Source: Trichoplax sp. H2
Lineage: Eukaryota > Placozoa > Uniplacotomia > Trichoplacea
DNA length: 64,000 nucleotides
NCBI GenBank assembly: GCA_003344405.1
Contig: NOWV01000045.1
Coordinates: forward strand, 248,001 to 312,000
Direction: 5' to 3'
In this document: positions 27,901 to 40,500 of the stretch, in pieces
How positions within the stretch are numbered: the stretch's first letter is position 1
Layout of the letters: every line of letters starts with the position of its first letter
Notes under the pieces: generated by a model
Seen by the model: only the letters and a program-made list of their open reading frames with translations
Told to the model about the DNA's origin: nothing
Database searches by the model: none
Program-made: the position numbers and the translations under genes

Positions 27901-30900
27901 TACAATCAACTAGAATAATAAAACCAAAAATACCTACAATCCAGTTTATTCAGAAAAATAGCTTACAGGTTCGTGGTGTTACTCTGCAATGCTTGTATTT
28001 TACAATAACTATGATGTCTGTATCCGTTTTCTAGATTTACGCTATAAACTGAACCATCTGGCTCCTTAATGACGTGATGTGTATCTAGCAGACCTATTGG
28101 ATATTATAAAATTGAAAAATTATTAATGTTATGGTAAATACTATAAACCCTTCTGACCAAGATTTTATTCTCAGGTCAACAAAACTAGTAGGTATTATGC
28201 GTTGATACTGACAGATATAATGCTACTTCTACACGAAACTATAAAATTGCTCCTACCTGATCGATAATCAACAGCAACAGATTCGTTTGAAATGGTTTTA
28301 TTTTCAGTTGTTCTTCCTACAAATTTTAAAAGAAAGAAATAGTTCGATATTTTGTCTTAAAATTATCACATTAGTATCTATAGTCTAAGCCTGCAATACT
28401 ATAATAAGTGTAAAATTTAGGGTCCAAAATCAAGTATAACCTGACTGTATTTCATCAGAATTTGCAGGGGAGGTCGACATGAAAACTCTTTCACGCACTA
28501 CACTTCTATATTCTCTTCTATTTAAGCAATTAGTCATCGATGGTGGCAATCCCGTAAAAGCACATATCCAATATTGCATTAAATATAATGTAGGGGTTTG
28601 AAATAAAATAATTATAATTCGATGATAGAGGTAACCGTAGTGTAATTCATCAATTGATAAAAATAGAACTAGAATTTCTGAATTATAATTGACAATATAT
28701 CATATGTGCATGTCACTGAACGTACAAATATTTCGATTTCTCACAGAGTTCGTCAGGAATTTTCCATTGGGTCCTGCTTGGGTTTTGAGTTAAACTATGA
28801 CACCTGAGACAACGATAGCCATGATCTACTCGACTGATGACAATCAACATAATTAAAATGCATGACTTTCAAGATACAAATAAAAAACTTTAAAGTGTTA
28901 TTATTAGTACATACTGTATTATAACTATTGTAATCCCGAACATTATCACTCCTTAATAAAGCAAGATCATCCATACAAAAATAAAAATGCGAGTTACTTA
29001 CAGAATGTTTGTATCTATACTAACCTAAAAAACAATATGCCACTGCACTCTTTACAAGGGTTTAATGCACCAAATGCCATACCATCAACAACTAAATGAA
29101 ATCCCTAAAATTAAAGGTATTATGCATTAATAATGAGGTATAAGACACAAAATAAAATAGAAAAATAACTGTAACTATATGCTTTAAATTGAGTTAAGTA
29201 TTGTTTATCTACGTACCCTAGTATCGGCTACCAATTTTTGATTATTATATATTAGTAGATCCTTCAACATTTGATTATTACATTCTTTTCTCAGGTTGTC
29301 ATATATACTCCATAACCCTACAGTTTGCTCCTGCAGCCAGTAATTATAATTTATTGGATTATATGGCCAGCACATTTAAACGAAGTGAATCATTTTTAAT
29401 TATCTAAATATAATGCAATTTATAACGTGTACGTTACGAAATATAACAATTTTACGTTCGATCATACCCTTAATTTTATTATTTTGGCCATATTCTCGTC
29501 ACTTTTGCCTCTTTTATTCGCTATGTCTGTATCTATGTCTTTGCTTTTTCTTTTTCCTGTATCTTCTTTATTTCTATATTATTAATAAACGATTTAGTAA
29601 TGTTATCAAACGTTAGTTGAGGCATCCATTAGAAACAAGGGAAACTTTTTGCCTATCAATCGTATTTAAATTTCATTTATATTGCTCTTACAAATCTAAA
29701 TTTGTAACGAGAAACAGTTGAAAACTATTATAGAAATTGCAAAATTATGAGTCTACTGTCAGGTTTGTCCACCCTAACATTAACCTACTGTACAGTGTAC
29801 AGTAAGACTCTAAATACTAACGATCTCCTATCGTCAGGATGAACAGTAATACAACACTAGTCTCTAGACATAACTGAACCCAAACTTTAATAAAAAGTCA
29901 GTCAATTTATAGTAAATTGATATAAACATTAATTATCAGTTTGTAATTATATAATATCATAAAACTGTGCAGTTATCTATTAAAAATATGTAAAACATCA
30001 CAAATAACGGTATGTAAACACATTTCTAGATAAATTATCTTATGGAGTCTACTGTACAGTATGTTACGAGAGGTTAAATTGATTAGTAAGATAGATAATC
30101 AAATCTTACATCGCTGAATTCGATGATCCTTCTGAAGGAATTTCGTGAGCCTGCGCTGAAGAGGTGGACGTTTTCGAATATCCCTGACTTTGAGTTGTGG
30201 GATCAATTCGATTTCTAATTTTCTCTTGATCTTCTGGCCGCAAGGAGTTAAAGCCATCAATATCGCCCTCGTTGGAAATATTCTTTTTTCTGAAAAAACA
30301 GCTGTAATGATACCATTTTGCTACCTAAGATCAAGGGTGTTTAATCAGTCAGATTTTGTAGTACTTTCAATGCTTGCATATGTATGCATTAATCCGATAA
30401 TACATCAAATTAGAAATATCTAAGCAGGGCATCATGATTCATACACACAGGATAAAATACAGAATAAATTCTAGCTATTTTAATAAAATTGATGATTTTT
30501 CAAATTGGAATTATGTACCAATGTGTTAGTATTCTAGTAACTAATTTGTTGAAATAATCTACCAACGCTGCACAAGCCTATTATATTAGACTTATATTAC
30601 AGCAAACAACTTAACATTAATTGTGCACTATCGATTACAATTCTTATAAAATAAATGTGACAATAGTAGACCTTACCTTCGCATCGTCAACATACCAAGA
30701 CTAGACGAATAAAATATAAAATTAATCTGTTAAATAACCTTATAAAACACGTGAGTTTAAATATGTATCTCCCAAATAAGTAAATATATATACATAGACG
30801 ACGAAAATTTCGAGAGATCAGCTATTTAATGCGTCATACTACAGCTAAATTTATACATGCATGTTAATCGGTTGAAATATTATAAAATGTTACCTAATTT

Positions 30901-31423
30901 ACTATAGTAGCAATTTAATACCTTCTTAATCTTTGTACTGTAGCTGTAAATAAGATTAGGTGGGCGCTATGTTTATCGTTTAGCGTTGCTTGTATTCGAA
31001 TTAAGATCATGATTAAAATCAAGATGTACGCGTAGTCATACTGTAAGATATAATGAGATTAACTATAGTTTGCATTTCCGCTAATTAATCTATCCTAAAT
31101 CGATATGGCCATAATGCAGATAGTATACCAGTATTTTAGATAATTCGGGTGGCTATTACACGATATTCTATTGTAACTTGCAAAAATAATCAATAGCTTA
31201 GAAATTGTTAACATTTTAATTTTAGCACGTTCATTTCACATGAATGCACATGTTAAGCCTTTGTATGAAGTTTCTATTAATAAGAAAATAATTGACAACT
31301 TACAGAAAGCATAGCTGCTATCCTTAAAGAATTTTTACCAATATTTTTTTTACACGCATTACAAAGTGAACGTTTCGATTTTGCATATTCTGCTTTGAAC
31401 GGCAAGACATCAGTATCGGTCAT
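24999..31423 (-). CDS. PARP1-like paralogue without catalytic motif (PARP1b)
   Basis: Exons, 5' to 3' on the minus strand: 31304..31423, 30677..30700, 30110..30324, 29468..29573, 29217..29330, 29025..29104, 28726..28833, 28441..28517, 28257..28316, 27967..28093, 27821..27881, 27629..27689, 27448..27524, 27240..27437, 27057..27140, 26809..26913, 26497..26622, 26317..26415, 26020..26172, 25859..25898, 25352..25471, 25186..25294, 24999..25083; about 780 residues against about 1000 in PARP1. It starts MTDTDVLPFKAEYAKSKRSL (zinc finger 1), then WYHYSCFF, the linker, PADR1/zinc 3 (DGMAFGALNPCKECSG), a WGR region with HAWGDV, the regulatory helices and a catalytic-fold remnant. Zinc finger 2 and BRCT are absent, and flanking exons join in phase without them. 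The HGS motif is YQT (LLWYQTRF) and the catalytic Glu is Asp. The join near 27440 is unresolved. Probably a pseudo-enzyme or a gene losing function. Confidence 0.88.
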
Positions 31424-33573
31424 CTTGTATTTCTATTAAGATATTAAAAAGTAAAAATGATGATAAACGATTAGAAACGAACCACGGTACAATTTTACTG
31501 CATCATACAATAATAACTGTACTGTATGTACAGTACAATAACGTCGTCGAATAGGCAATCCATTATATCATTATTATTATTAAAGTTTATTAAGATTAAA
31601 TAGTATCTAGTTTACCCAGTTAAAATTACATGTGGTTATACTGTAACTCATTAACAATATAAAATAATGTAATCGATATTCGATCTCAATATATTTATGC
31701 CCAGTCAAGCGATTCACTTTCGACTACAGATTTAATAATGCTACTGTTGTACGTTTACTACTTAGTAGCAAGTGTCTTTATTTATTTTAAACAATGTATA
31801 TCAATTTTTCAATCTGTATTTGTACAGTAGACGACGAGTGGAGTAATTAATTTAGAGAATAGTTTATTTAAGGAGCTTCCTGGCCTAGTTCTATCGATTT
31901 CAAATTGATGATTGCCTCATTGTCTTTGAGATGATCAAATAGAAGGTATCACCCAATCAATCGTCATTTGTAGCGTAGTTTGAAATTGAGTATGTGGAGA
32001 TGATTTATAGTATGGTTAGAGACGATAGATAAAGTAGCAAGTAGAAAAATCGAGTATACTGTTGTGACCAGCCTAATAAATGTACTTTGCTGTATTATTG
32101 CAATATGGTGTACAGCATGGGCTGTAAGCTTATGTAGAGAATGTATAAAGAGGATTACGTTTCAAAACTATGCCCGTGTTAGTATAACGAAGTTTATGCA
32201 GTAACGTATGTGATGAAGCAGCTAGTAGCCTGATACCGTATGCATTAACACAGCAATGGGAACATTATTCCAGGCATCAGTGGTATGTGATAATTTAGTT
32301 ACAGTTTATAGTGGTGACTGCAAAGTTAGAATTAGAAATAAAGCATAATTTGGCAATTGTTGCCATTGGTGGTTGCAGACAAAACCTGTACATGATACGT
32401 GGTATAGTTGTTATGTGTGCACTTCTACAGTAGATCAACAACGACTAAAAAATGAATTATAGAACTAGTTAGTTTCAAAGAGCTATTGATTTCTCTTTAA
32501 TAAAGGCAATCAATTTCACTGTCCAATGGTATACAGAATGACTTGTCCCATCTTTGATCGACTTTTCTTGCATAGCATAAAGCAGACAGCAATATGAATT
32601 AATTTGCTATCAGAGTAGAGCGATGATAGCAAAACTAATTGATCACTTCTAATTATTGCTCATTCAACTCGATATTAGTAGACTACCAGCATAAGAGAGA
32701 ATCAACATTGAATACCAGCGATTCAACTAATTATATACCAACTTGCAAACTAGGAAGACTGACAAATCGACCATGGTTGAATAGTGTACATGATTCGTAC
32801 ATTACAACAGAACTAAGGTAGTACCCTTGTAGTACACTAGTACAGCATGGTTGAAACGTTCATTGAAATGTCATTTTTGAATCATTATGCTATCTTGCCG
32901 GTCTGATACCAAAACATAGAGAAATAAAGATAAAATCCTTGTACAAATTCTTTAAAGCCTTACAATCCTACTTCAATCCATCTCCATTAGCAATGCTACG
33001 CTTAAATCACTTACATGGATAATGACTAATCTGCAAGTATCCAAAGGAAGAAGAAATAAGGCAATGAAAACTCGTTCGTCTCTGTCAAAGTAACGATGAG
33101 CTATGTGCACCTTTGAAGTTGATTTCGTCAGTCCAGAACGGGTCAACCTGGCAATGGTATGACTGGTATGGCAGGTCAATGACTAAAAAAGATCGTCGTT
33201 CATTAGAACAATATCATTATTGTCATAGTGATTATTATTATTTCTTAATGATGTCACGCATGGCATATAAAAAACTACTTGACAAATGAGAGGCAAGCAC
33301 TCACCCCTCGTAAGCTCTGGCTACAAGTACAGGTACAGGAAGGAGTTTACAGTAGTAGGGGTTAAGAGGCGAGACTAGCGAAGATTAGGCCACCCTGAAA
33401 GCAGGGAGTTATTGAAAAGAGAGAGAGAAAAGAAGTGGCCGCTCACTGCAAAATAAGATGGCACATATCATTTTTCGAGTTATTGTACTATACGCTCCCA
33501 CTGAAATCGTCGACAGTATTACACTGACAAAACCGATCAAGCAACTGGATGACAATCGAGTTGCAACGGTGAG
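31424..33573. other. Upstream of PARP1b, no gene seen
   Basis: No coding exon was recognised. Isolated GTACTGTAC units occur near 31520. The 33531-33556 segment is the shared flank described for 11131-11156. Confidence 0.4.
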
Positions 33574-33660
33574 CAAATACAGTACAGTACTGTAGTGTAC
33601 AGTGTACAGTGTACAGTCTGTAGCCTGTTTACAGTAACAGTACTGTACCGTAAACATGGT
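33574..33660. repeat. GTAC(A/T)GTAC cluster
   Basis: Overlapping gtacagtactgta and gtacagtgtacagt units directly after the 26-bp segment shared with 11.1 kb. Confidence 0.65.
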
Positions 33661-33753
33661 TTTGGGCTCGTGCCTTGATTGTTACTGTACCGACATTGAT
33701 TGGTCAATGCTACAGTATACGCTATCACGCCATTGACAGGGCATTGACACGCC

Positions 33754-34242
33754 AGCTGCACGTTGATCGTCATGCAAAAGCTTTTTCTTTCGTTTTATGC
33801 CTAAGGCATCATGCTTGCTGCAGCCATGGTCATTAATTAATTATAATCATGACGGAAACTTCCTTCTCAATACTTGTAGCTGCACGTCGATCGTCATGTA
33901 AAGCTTTTTCTTTCGTTTTATGCCTAATGCATCATGCTTGCTGCAGCCATGGTCATTAATTAATCATTAATCATGACGGAAACTTCACTCTCAATACTTG
34001 TAGCTGCACGTCGATCGTCATGTGAAGCTTTTTTTTTCGTTTTATGCCTAATGCATCATACTTGCTGCAGCCATGGTCATTAATTAATCATTAATCATGA
34101 CGGAAACTTCCTTCTCAATACTTGTAGCTGCACGCCGATCGTCATGCAAAGCTTTTTCTTTCGTTTTATGCCTAACGCATCATGCTTGCTGCAGCCATAG
34201 TCATTAATTAATTATAATGATTACGGAAACTTCGTTCTCAAA
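33754..34242. repeat. 124-bp minisatellite, four copies
   Basis: Units start at 33754, 33878, 34002 and 34126, each with agctgcacg, then gatcgtcatg, ctttcgttttatgcctaa, gctgcagccat and a ttaattaat block, followed by acggaaacttc. Spacing is exactly 124 bp for the first three steps, copies differ at few positions, and the last is about 116 bp. No open frame is conserved across units. Confidence 0.92.
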
Positions 34243-35080
34243 AGTTGGAGCTAAGCTCTGAACAAAAGTCTGTGTTACTAGCCATAAATGGATAGTCGCA
34301 TTTTCTTCTCATAAAAAGCACAATGAGACTAGTAGAATGAGAGTTGGAATGCTAATGACTATTTGTTTCACCTATAAAATGAGTTCAAATCTACATGATC
34401 ATTTGATCCTCCCCATATAGAAGAAGTTAAAATGTCATTTATATAGCGGAGAGTTGTAATGAATACTGTATCTATTCGTTTCATCGATAAAAATGAGTTG
34501 AAATGGAGTGTAGTTTGGAGTTGTAATGTTAAAGACTCGCTGCCTCCTGTTTGGTAACAAGTTGAAATTGTCTGAGACCATGCACAAGTAGAAGTGTAGT
34601 AGACACAGATGCAAGGATAATTAATATAATATAATGACCATTTGCTTTGGATATAAAACAAGTGGTAATGTAGTATAATGCAGAGATGTAATGATAATTA
34701 ATTCATGACTATTTACTATTTTACTTCAAGTAGAAGACCAGTTGGAATGTTAATGATAATTAGAATACCAAATAAACAGAGTTAATATATAGAGTACAAT
34801 GTTATAATATCAACTATCTATTCGTCTCAAAGATACGTAAAACGAGTTGAAATAGAGTGTGTAGTACAGAATTGTTCTGTTGATGACTCTTTGCTTCGTA
34901 TATAAAAATAGGTAGAAATTGTCAGGTCCACAAGTGTAAGTGTAATACACAGGTGTAATGTTAATTGACTATTTGCTTTACATAGAAAATAAGTAGGGGG
35001 TGGAGTATAGCAGTCGCAATGTTGAAGATAATCTCCTTCACAATAGATATGTATATTTAAAACTATAAAAGAAGCTGAAG
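34243..35080. repeat. Old, diverged tandem repeat region
   Basis: Loose copies of a pattern of roughly 80-100 bp recur: gactatttgctt, ataaaa, agttgaaat, gagtgtagt and a gtaatgttaa block, at about 34350, 34440, 34510, 34640, 34740, 34830 and 34960. Similarity is too low to fix unit borders by eye. Confidence 0.45.
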
Positions 35081-35947
35081 TGTAGTTGCAACAGTAATAA
35101 ATGCAACCAGACCATATTGGAGTAAAATGCAGTATTGGGATATACTACTGTAGCTGTGTGAAAGTTCTCGATTCAACATGCAGATAATAGAAATTTATTA
35201 CTCTAGCGCTGGTGTATAATAATTGATTAAAAGTAAATGATTTGATACGTGTATGCTGTCTACTATTACCTTGTCATACCCATAAATGCTATACGAGTAC
35301 TGTACGTACTTTTATGTATATTATATAATTTTAATCGATACCGGCACAGCAGTTCGCTTCCAACATAGGCTAATTCACGTATTGATCGCTAAACAAAATT
35401 ATTTTGATGGCACCTTTCCTAACCTGCAACCAAGGCCTATCGATTGTCATGATGTTACACAAGTAAGCCGTATCATGGTGTCAAAATTGTCCAAGTATTA
35501 TTTAATCTTCCAGCCACTAGCGTATGAGAAAGCGTTAATATATACTGTATATCCAATAAATACATATGTATATTCACTGCACACTCAATAATAATTAATT
35601 ATATAATTATTGAGTTACTACAGACTACAGTATGCGCTATGATTAAATAATATTACAGATAATTAACATTGAATGAGCTTTTACTACTAGTAAAATGAAG
35701 ACACCATCATAATATACTATTTATGTATAACTTAAAAATTTCAATTATAATTTTAATAGTATTAATTTTTATCGAGTAAATATCTTATGTAGATAGAACT
35801 GTAGCTTTTTCATGCAGCACACAGAACTCCATCAATCGTTGTCACAGTTAATACGTGATATTGAACTAGTTTCTTCCTCAGTTTAAGAATGGAAGGAGTA
35901 AGGAATCAAATGATATTTGAGATTCATGCTAGATTTGCTAATTCATT
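35081..35947. other. Intergenic, no gene assigned
   Basis: A 101-codon plus-strand frame at 35286-35591 shows no family features and no clear coding bias, so I do not call it. The 3' UTR of the spondin gene on the other strand must lie here. Confidence 0.35.
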
Positions 35948-37586
35948 CTACTGTAGGAGATGCAAATTTATAGTCAGGATGATGCCCACTACCAAAGATG
36001 CAATAAGTACCGGCATAGATTGAAATGAGCCACCACTTGCTCCATTTGTGACAACTACAGTTGCGTTGACAAAGAATACAATTAGTAAATTTAACATATG
36101 TAATCAGTTAGTTAAAGCGGGAATATAATGATCGAGTTAGCTATTGCGAGGGTATTCGAGTGTTTAAAACTAAATAGGAATACGTATATCGTACTGTATG
36201 TGTTCATCTATTGCTATGCCCTTATCCCTACCTGTAGTATTAGCTGTTCAAGCCATATCGTATATTGTCGAATAGTCAGCGGAGTTGATGTATATAGAGA
36301 AATTGAAATATAGCATACTTTAGATTAGTTGCAAGTATACTAGCAGTAATGAATTTTTCTAGCATAGAAAACTATTGTATCATCTGAATACTTTAAAGAT
36401 TTTATAATGTCTGTACTCATTTGATAGTTTAATTAAAACAACTATTAAAATGAAACAGACATTTTCAGTATTGTAAGTTGGTTACTTTAATATTAAAAAA
36501 TATCTATGACACTAGTTGGAGAAATTCAGATAAGATTAGCTAGTAGTCAATAATAGGATCCCATTTTGTTTACGAATATAAGATTAACCATTCTTTAATC
36601 TAGCAATCTTAAATATAGTCTATTATTGTTCAAATTACTATTGGTATGTTTGTAAATTATGATTTAGTAAGGCAGTGGAAAATTTAAAAATCTATAACGT
36701 TATGCAATGAATGAATACTTACGTGGGCTTAATAAATTTTGTGATACTCTCGTTAATTGTAATCTGGCATAAGGTAACAAAGATTGACCGTTAGCTCGGT
36801 AGAAAACACTTGCTGATTGATTAGACGTCTTTATTTGATAGATTGGCACTCTTGTCAATGAACCGGTATAGCTATATTGTTCAGTGGCGGCCGCTTTCGT
36901 ACCAGCATCCCACAGATATAGATCAATAGTCTTGCTAGCAATAAAACCACAAGAACTAGTACAAAAATTCACTCGATCTACACCAACGCACCAATCTGGA
37001 CTTGGAGCAATCATTGTTAACGCAGATAATAAGTTAAAATTATTATCAACGTTAACAGTCACTGAATATGTTGCAGTTGGTTGGAGAGATGATCCAGTGG
37101 ACACAAAGACTTGCTTAACATTATTTGTCATGGGCTCTAGTAGAGCTTTTAAAGGCACTTTATTTTAACATAATAAACTCCTCATTAGTATCTTGAAATA
37201 GAGAATATCTTGGAATAAAATATGATAACCTAACAACATTTACTATGTAGGATAATAACGCACATTAAGAATACGCTAAAATTTTTCCATAGGATCACTA
37301 GATCGTTACCTGCATTTCCATTTTCAGCTACGGATTTAACCTGAGTCGATGCATATTGTCCGTAAGCATAAACAGTTACTGCTGGGGAATGTATAGCGCC
37401 AATCAATGGCGACCAATGTGGAAAATTAGTTGGATAATTAGGATAGTTATTATTGTTAGCCCATAGTCCAGTAAAAACAACAGTGTAAGTAGCACTACCA
37501 GAGGTGCAACACGACGTTGAGGAAGCTCCCAAGGTTCTTGTGATTATCAAACTCAGAAGAATAGTTATCAAAGTATACTTGCACAT
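35948..37586 (-). CDS. Secreted Spondin_N protein with GPI-type tail
   Basis: Four minus-strand exons join in phase 1: 37310..37586, 36723..37157, a 12-bp micro-exon 36232..36243 and 35948..36054, giving about 276 residues. Residues 1-20 are a signal peptide (MCKYTLITILLSLIITRTLG). A single Spondin_N domain follows: SATYTVVFTGLWANN, NFPHWSPLIGAIHSP, GQYASTQVKSVAENGNAG, LTMIAPSPDWCVGVDRVNFC, IDLYLWDAGT and FYRANG. The micro-exon adds a short Pro-Asn-Thr-Thr spacer. The last exon ends with a small-residue stretch (TNGASGGSFQS) and a hydrophobic tail to the stop, typical of a GPI-anchor signal. In F-spondin this domain is extracellular; here there are no reelin or thrombospondin repeats, so only cell-surface location is inferred. 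The larger relative at 41.9-45.3 kb has the same strand and intron phases. Further exons in the 670-bp intron cannot be excluded. Confidence 0.87.
36232..36243 (-). other. 12-bp micro-exon of the single-domain spondin gene
   Basis: On the minus strand gaacag precedes ctaatactacag, which is followed by gtaggg. The 12 bases fit the phase-1 introns on both sides and encode Asn-Thr-Thr plus split codons. Same type of exon as the array at 42.1-43.2 kb. Confidence 0.6.
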
Positions 37587-40500
37587 TTTTTAATCACTTA
37601 TGTTCTGGGTATTTCAGATTTGCTAGCCCTATTAAATTAAGAAGTAAGTTAAAGCTAGATAATAATAGTCATAATTCGTTTAATCATTAATATAGCTTTA
37701 AGGAGAACTGTGTATCAAGCACACGAATACACATTCTGATGATTCTTTTCAACAAAAAGTCTCCAGACTTTGATCAAACTATTAAATAGAAAAAGTTGAT
37801 CCATTCAAAGATGAAGCTAGAATCAAAATATATCCTTTACAAGATAAACCGTGATTGTAGTAGTTGCGGCACTGTTAATTACATCAATCGAGACATACAG
37901 TACGCTATGCTAGCCATTAACTTAGCAGCCATTAGTAAATTACCATGCTTTGTACAGTAATAAATGCTACTATTAGTGCTTAACATACGCGTATAGTCTT
38001 TAAAGTGTGTAAGAACTATCGATCCACAATGTACACGAATATTGTAAGTCTACACGAACGTAAATTTTTTCCCTACAATCGCGTTTACTGTACTTCCTAG
38101 ACTAGGATCTGGCAACGTGATACTAATATGGCATATTTGTATGAAGTTACCGGCAGTTTCCGAAATTAAGCATTTTACAAAATCGTTAATCCCTTCGGTA
38201 TATACAAGTACAGTGCGAGTCTTTCTTTCTTCAAATTAAGTCATTTCAAACTATTAAATAAAACGGTTTTCACAATTGAATCGTGGTTTATACCCTTCTG
38301 AGGTGCAATTCAGTAAAGGGTTATCTGGTTTAATTGAAGTTGGAAACATTGACGCGATTAATAATTTAGAACATATTTAAGCGTTCCATTTAAGCCAATA
38401 AAATTTTCCCTTGATATCGGTCAAGTAACGACGCTTTAGATGATAAGCTAGCTTTAAACTGTAGATTACGAACCTTTCTTTACTGTACGCTCTATTCATT
38501 TAGACGATAATCTCGAGACTTTATAAGTGTAGTGCAAGCAGCTCGCTAGTTAGAAAATGATTTAGACTGTAAATTATGGGTCCTCAATTAACTTCCATTT
38601 ACGTAATAGTTGAGCAATAATGTCGTCGTTGATGATTTCGACACTTTATAAGTACAATACAAGCAGTTTCAATGATATAATGTCATATATCTAAATTTGA
38701 TCATGCATTGTACTAGTATAGATACGTAATTCCCATTTTAACGATATGTTCATATAAAGAATTTTTAATATGACATGACGTTGCAGTTAACAAAAATTCT
38801 CGTTTAAGGAATAATATGCCAGAATGTTGCACCATTGGTTAGCGATAATCAAGTTAAAATAAAATTGCTATTATTCGCGTCCTCATCAATTATCTAATCT
38901 AAATACTTCTAAACGTGTGCCTGTACGCTAGTAAAGTAATCATACATAATTCATTCTAAGGATGAGTTATGAATCCATTGATGAAATTAATAATGGAAAC
39001 AGGCCATTTCCGTTCAATTCCTTACAGCTAATCATAGTTGATATTCGTAATCTGTAGCTAAATATTACGCTAATATCTTATTATCGAAATGAAATATTCG
39101 TACGTGACTGTCACGTTCAAAGGCTTGACAATGGGCTCTAGTTTGAAAATGTGTACGTGATCCTTTTAGAGACTTTACTGCGACAATAAATATTTTTTAA
39201 ATACTATTAGCATCTCGAATGCTATACGAATACGCGCATAAACTTGGATCATTCTAAGTGCAGACTTATTTTAAAGGCATCTCCAGGTTGATTTGAAATA
39301 TATTTGAAAGATTCTACATTAACACCACAAGATTGTTTTGATACAGATCTATAAAAAGCAATTCTAAATATATCTCAAATACTTTAACCTTCGCCATGTT
39401 GTAATTTATATACTTATTGCTAACTTACCTTTCGTATTCTAGTACGGAAAAAAGGTAGATGAACTAGATATAATACAATCCTATCACCAGAACTGAAGCT
39501 GTAAAAAATGAATTAATTGACAAGAATTGTTTATTATATATGATATTGACTTATTGTTCTATATCATATTAATAATGCAAATAAATAAAAGTTCATTGAT
39601 ACATAAATAGTACTATAGTATAGACTGGTTTCTAAGCTGAACGGTATAATGTTTTCCGTTAACAGGAGGTACCTGGTACAGTTTAGTACTATTCATCCTA
39701 CAGTACGTACAGTATAAGGATTTATTGTATTCGCCTAGTTGGAATAATTATTTTTATTCTTTAATTATTGTACTATAATTGTATGGAGTATTTAATATGA
39801 ATGATCTTGTTATGCTTACTATATATGTTATTTGATACGGTACTAATAGACTTTAGTCACCGTTCAAAGATATTGAGATATTTATTGACGCGTGAATAAT
39901 TGCATAAGATTTCTGCTTGTAGTTAATAGTAAATTAATAATCTGGCGATTAACTAGCATGGGATAGTGCATTTTAATAAATCTTAATCATTTAGGATGTA
40001 TAGTATTTATGAATGCATTTTATAAAATGCACCGGTAGTAATTAGAAACTTACCGGAAGATAGTAATCAGCAATTCTTTATTATCTACTTCAGGTTTTGT
40101 TAAAAAAGAATTACGCTTACAGTACTGTGTTTAAAGCCGGGGAAGGCATCGTAGGTGATTTCGATCAAGAAAATACTTCTATTATGAGTATCGATAATTG
40201 TTAGCAAGCTTGTTCGCTCGTAATATAATAAATGATAGTACGAGCATTGCACAACGTTTATCATTTCTTGAATGTAAAATGTTGTTGATCGGCTTATTTC
40301 ATTCTCTTCCTCTTTCTGTATATATCTTAATCTGTCATCTAGCATGTTAAAATTGTAGATGGCTATTGGAAATACTATCGTGGTTAATTTTGAATTGCAA
40401 TTTAGTCGAGTGAGATATACCAGTAGCTGAGCTAATTTTACACTCTCATAGGAAACTCCGTCAACAAATTTAACCTTTTATTCTCTATGTATCCCTTCGA

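Noticed and set aside
35286-35591. 101-codon plus-strand frame
   Set aside because: Tyr/Ile-rich composition matches local base content; no domain, no splice context and no similarity to a known family.
36884-37168. Plus-strand frame opposite the spondin exon
   Set aside because: Antisense shadow of the Spondin_N coding sequence. The same applies at 43504-43785 and 44656-44958.
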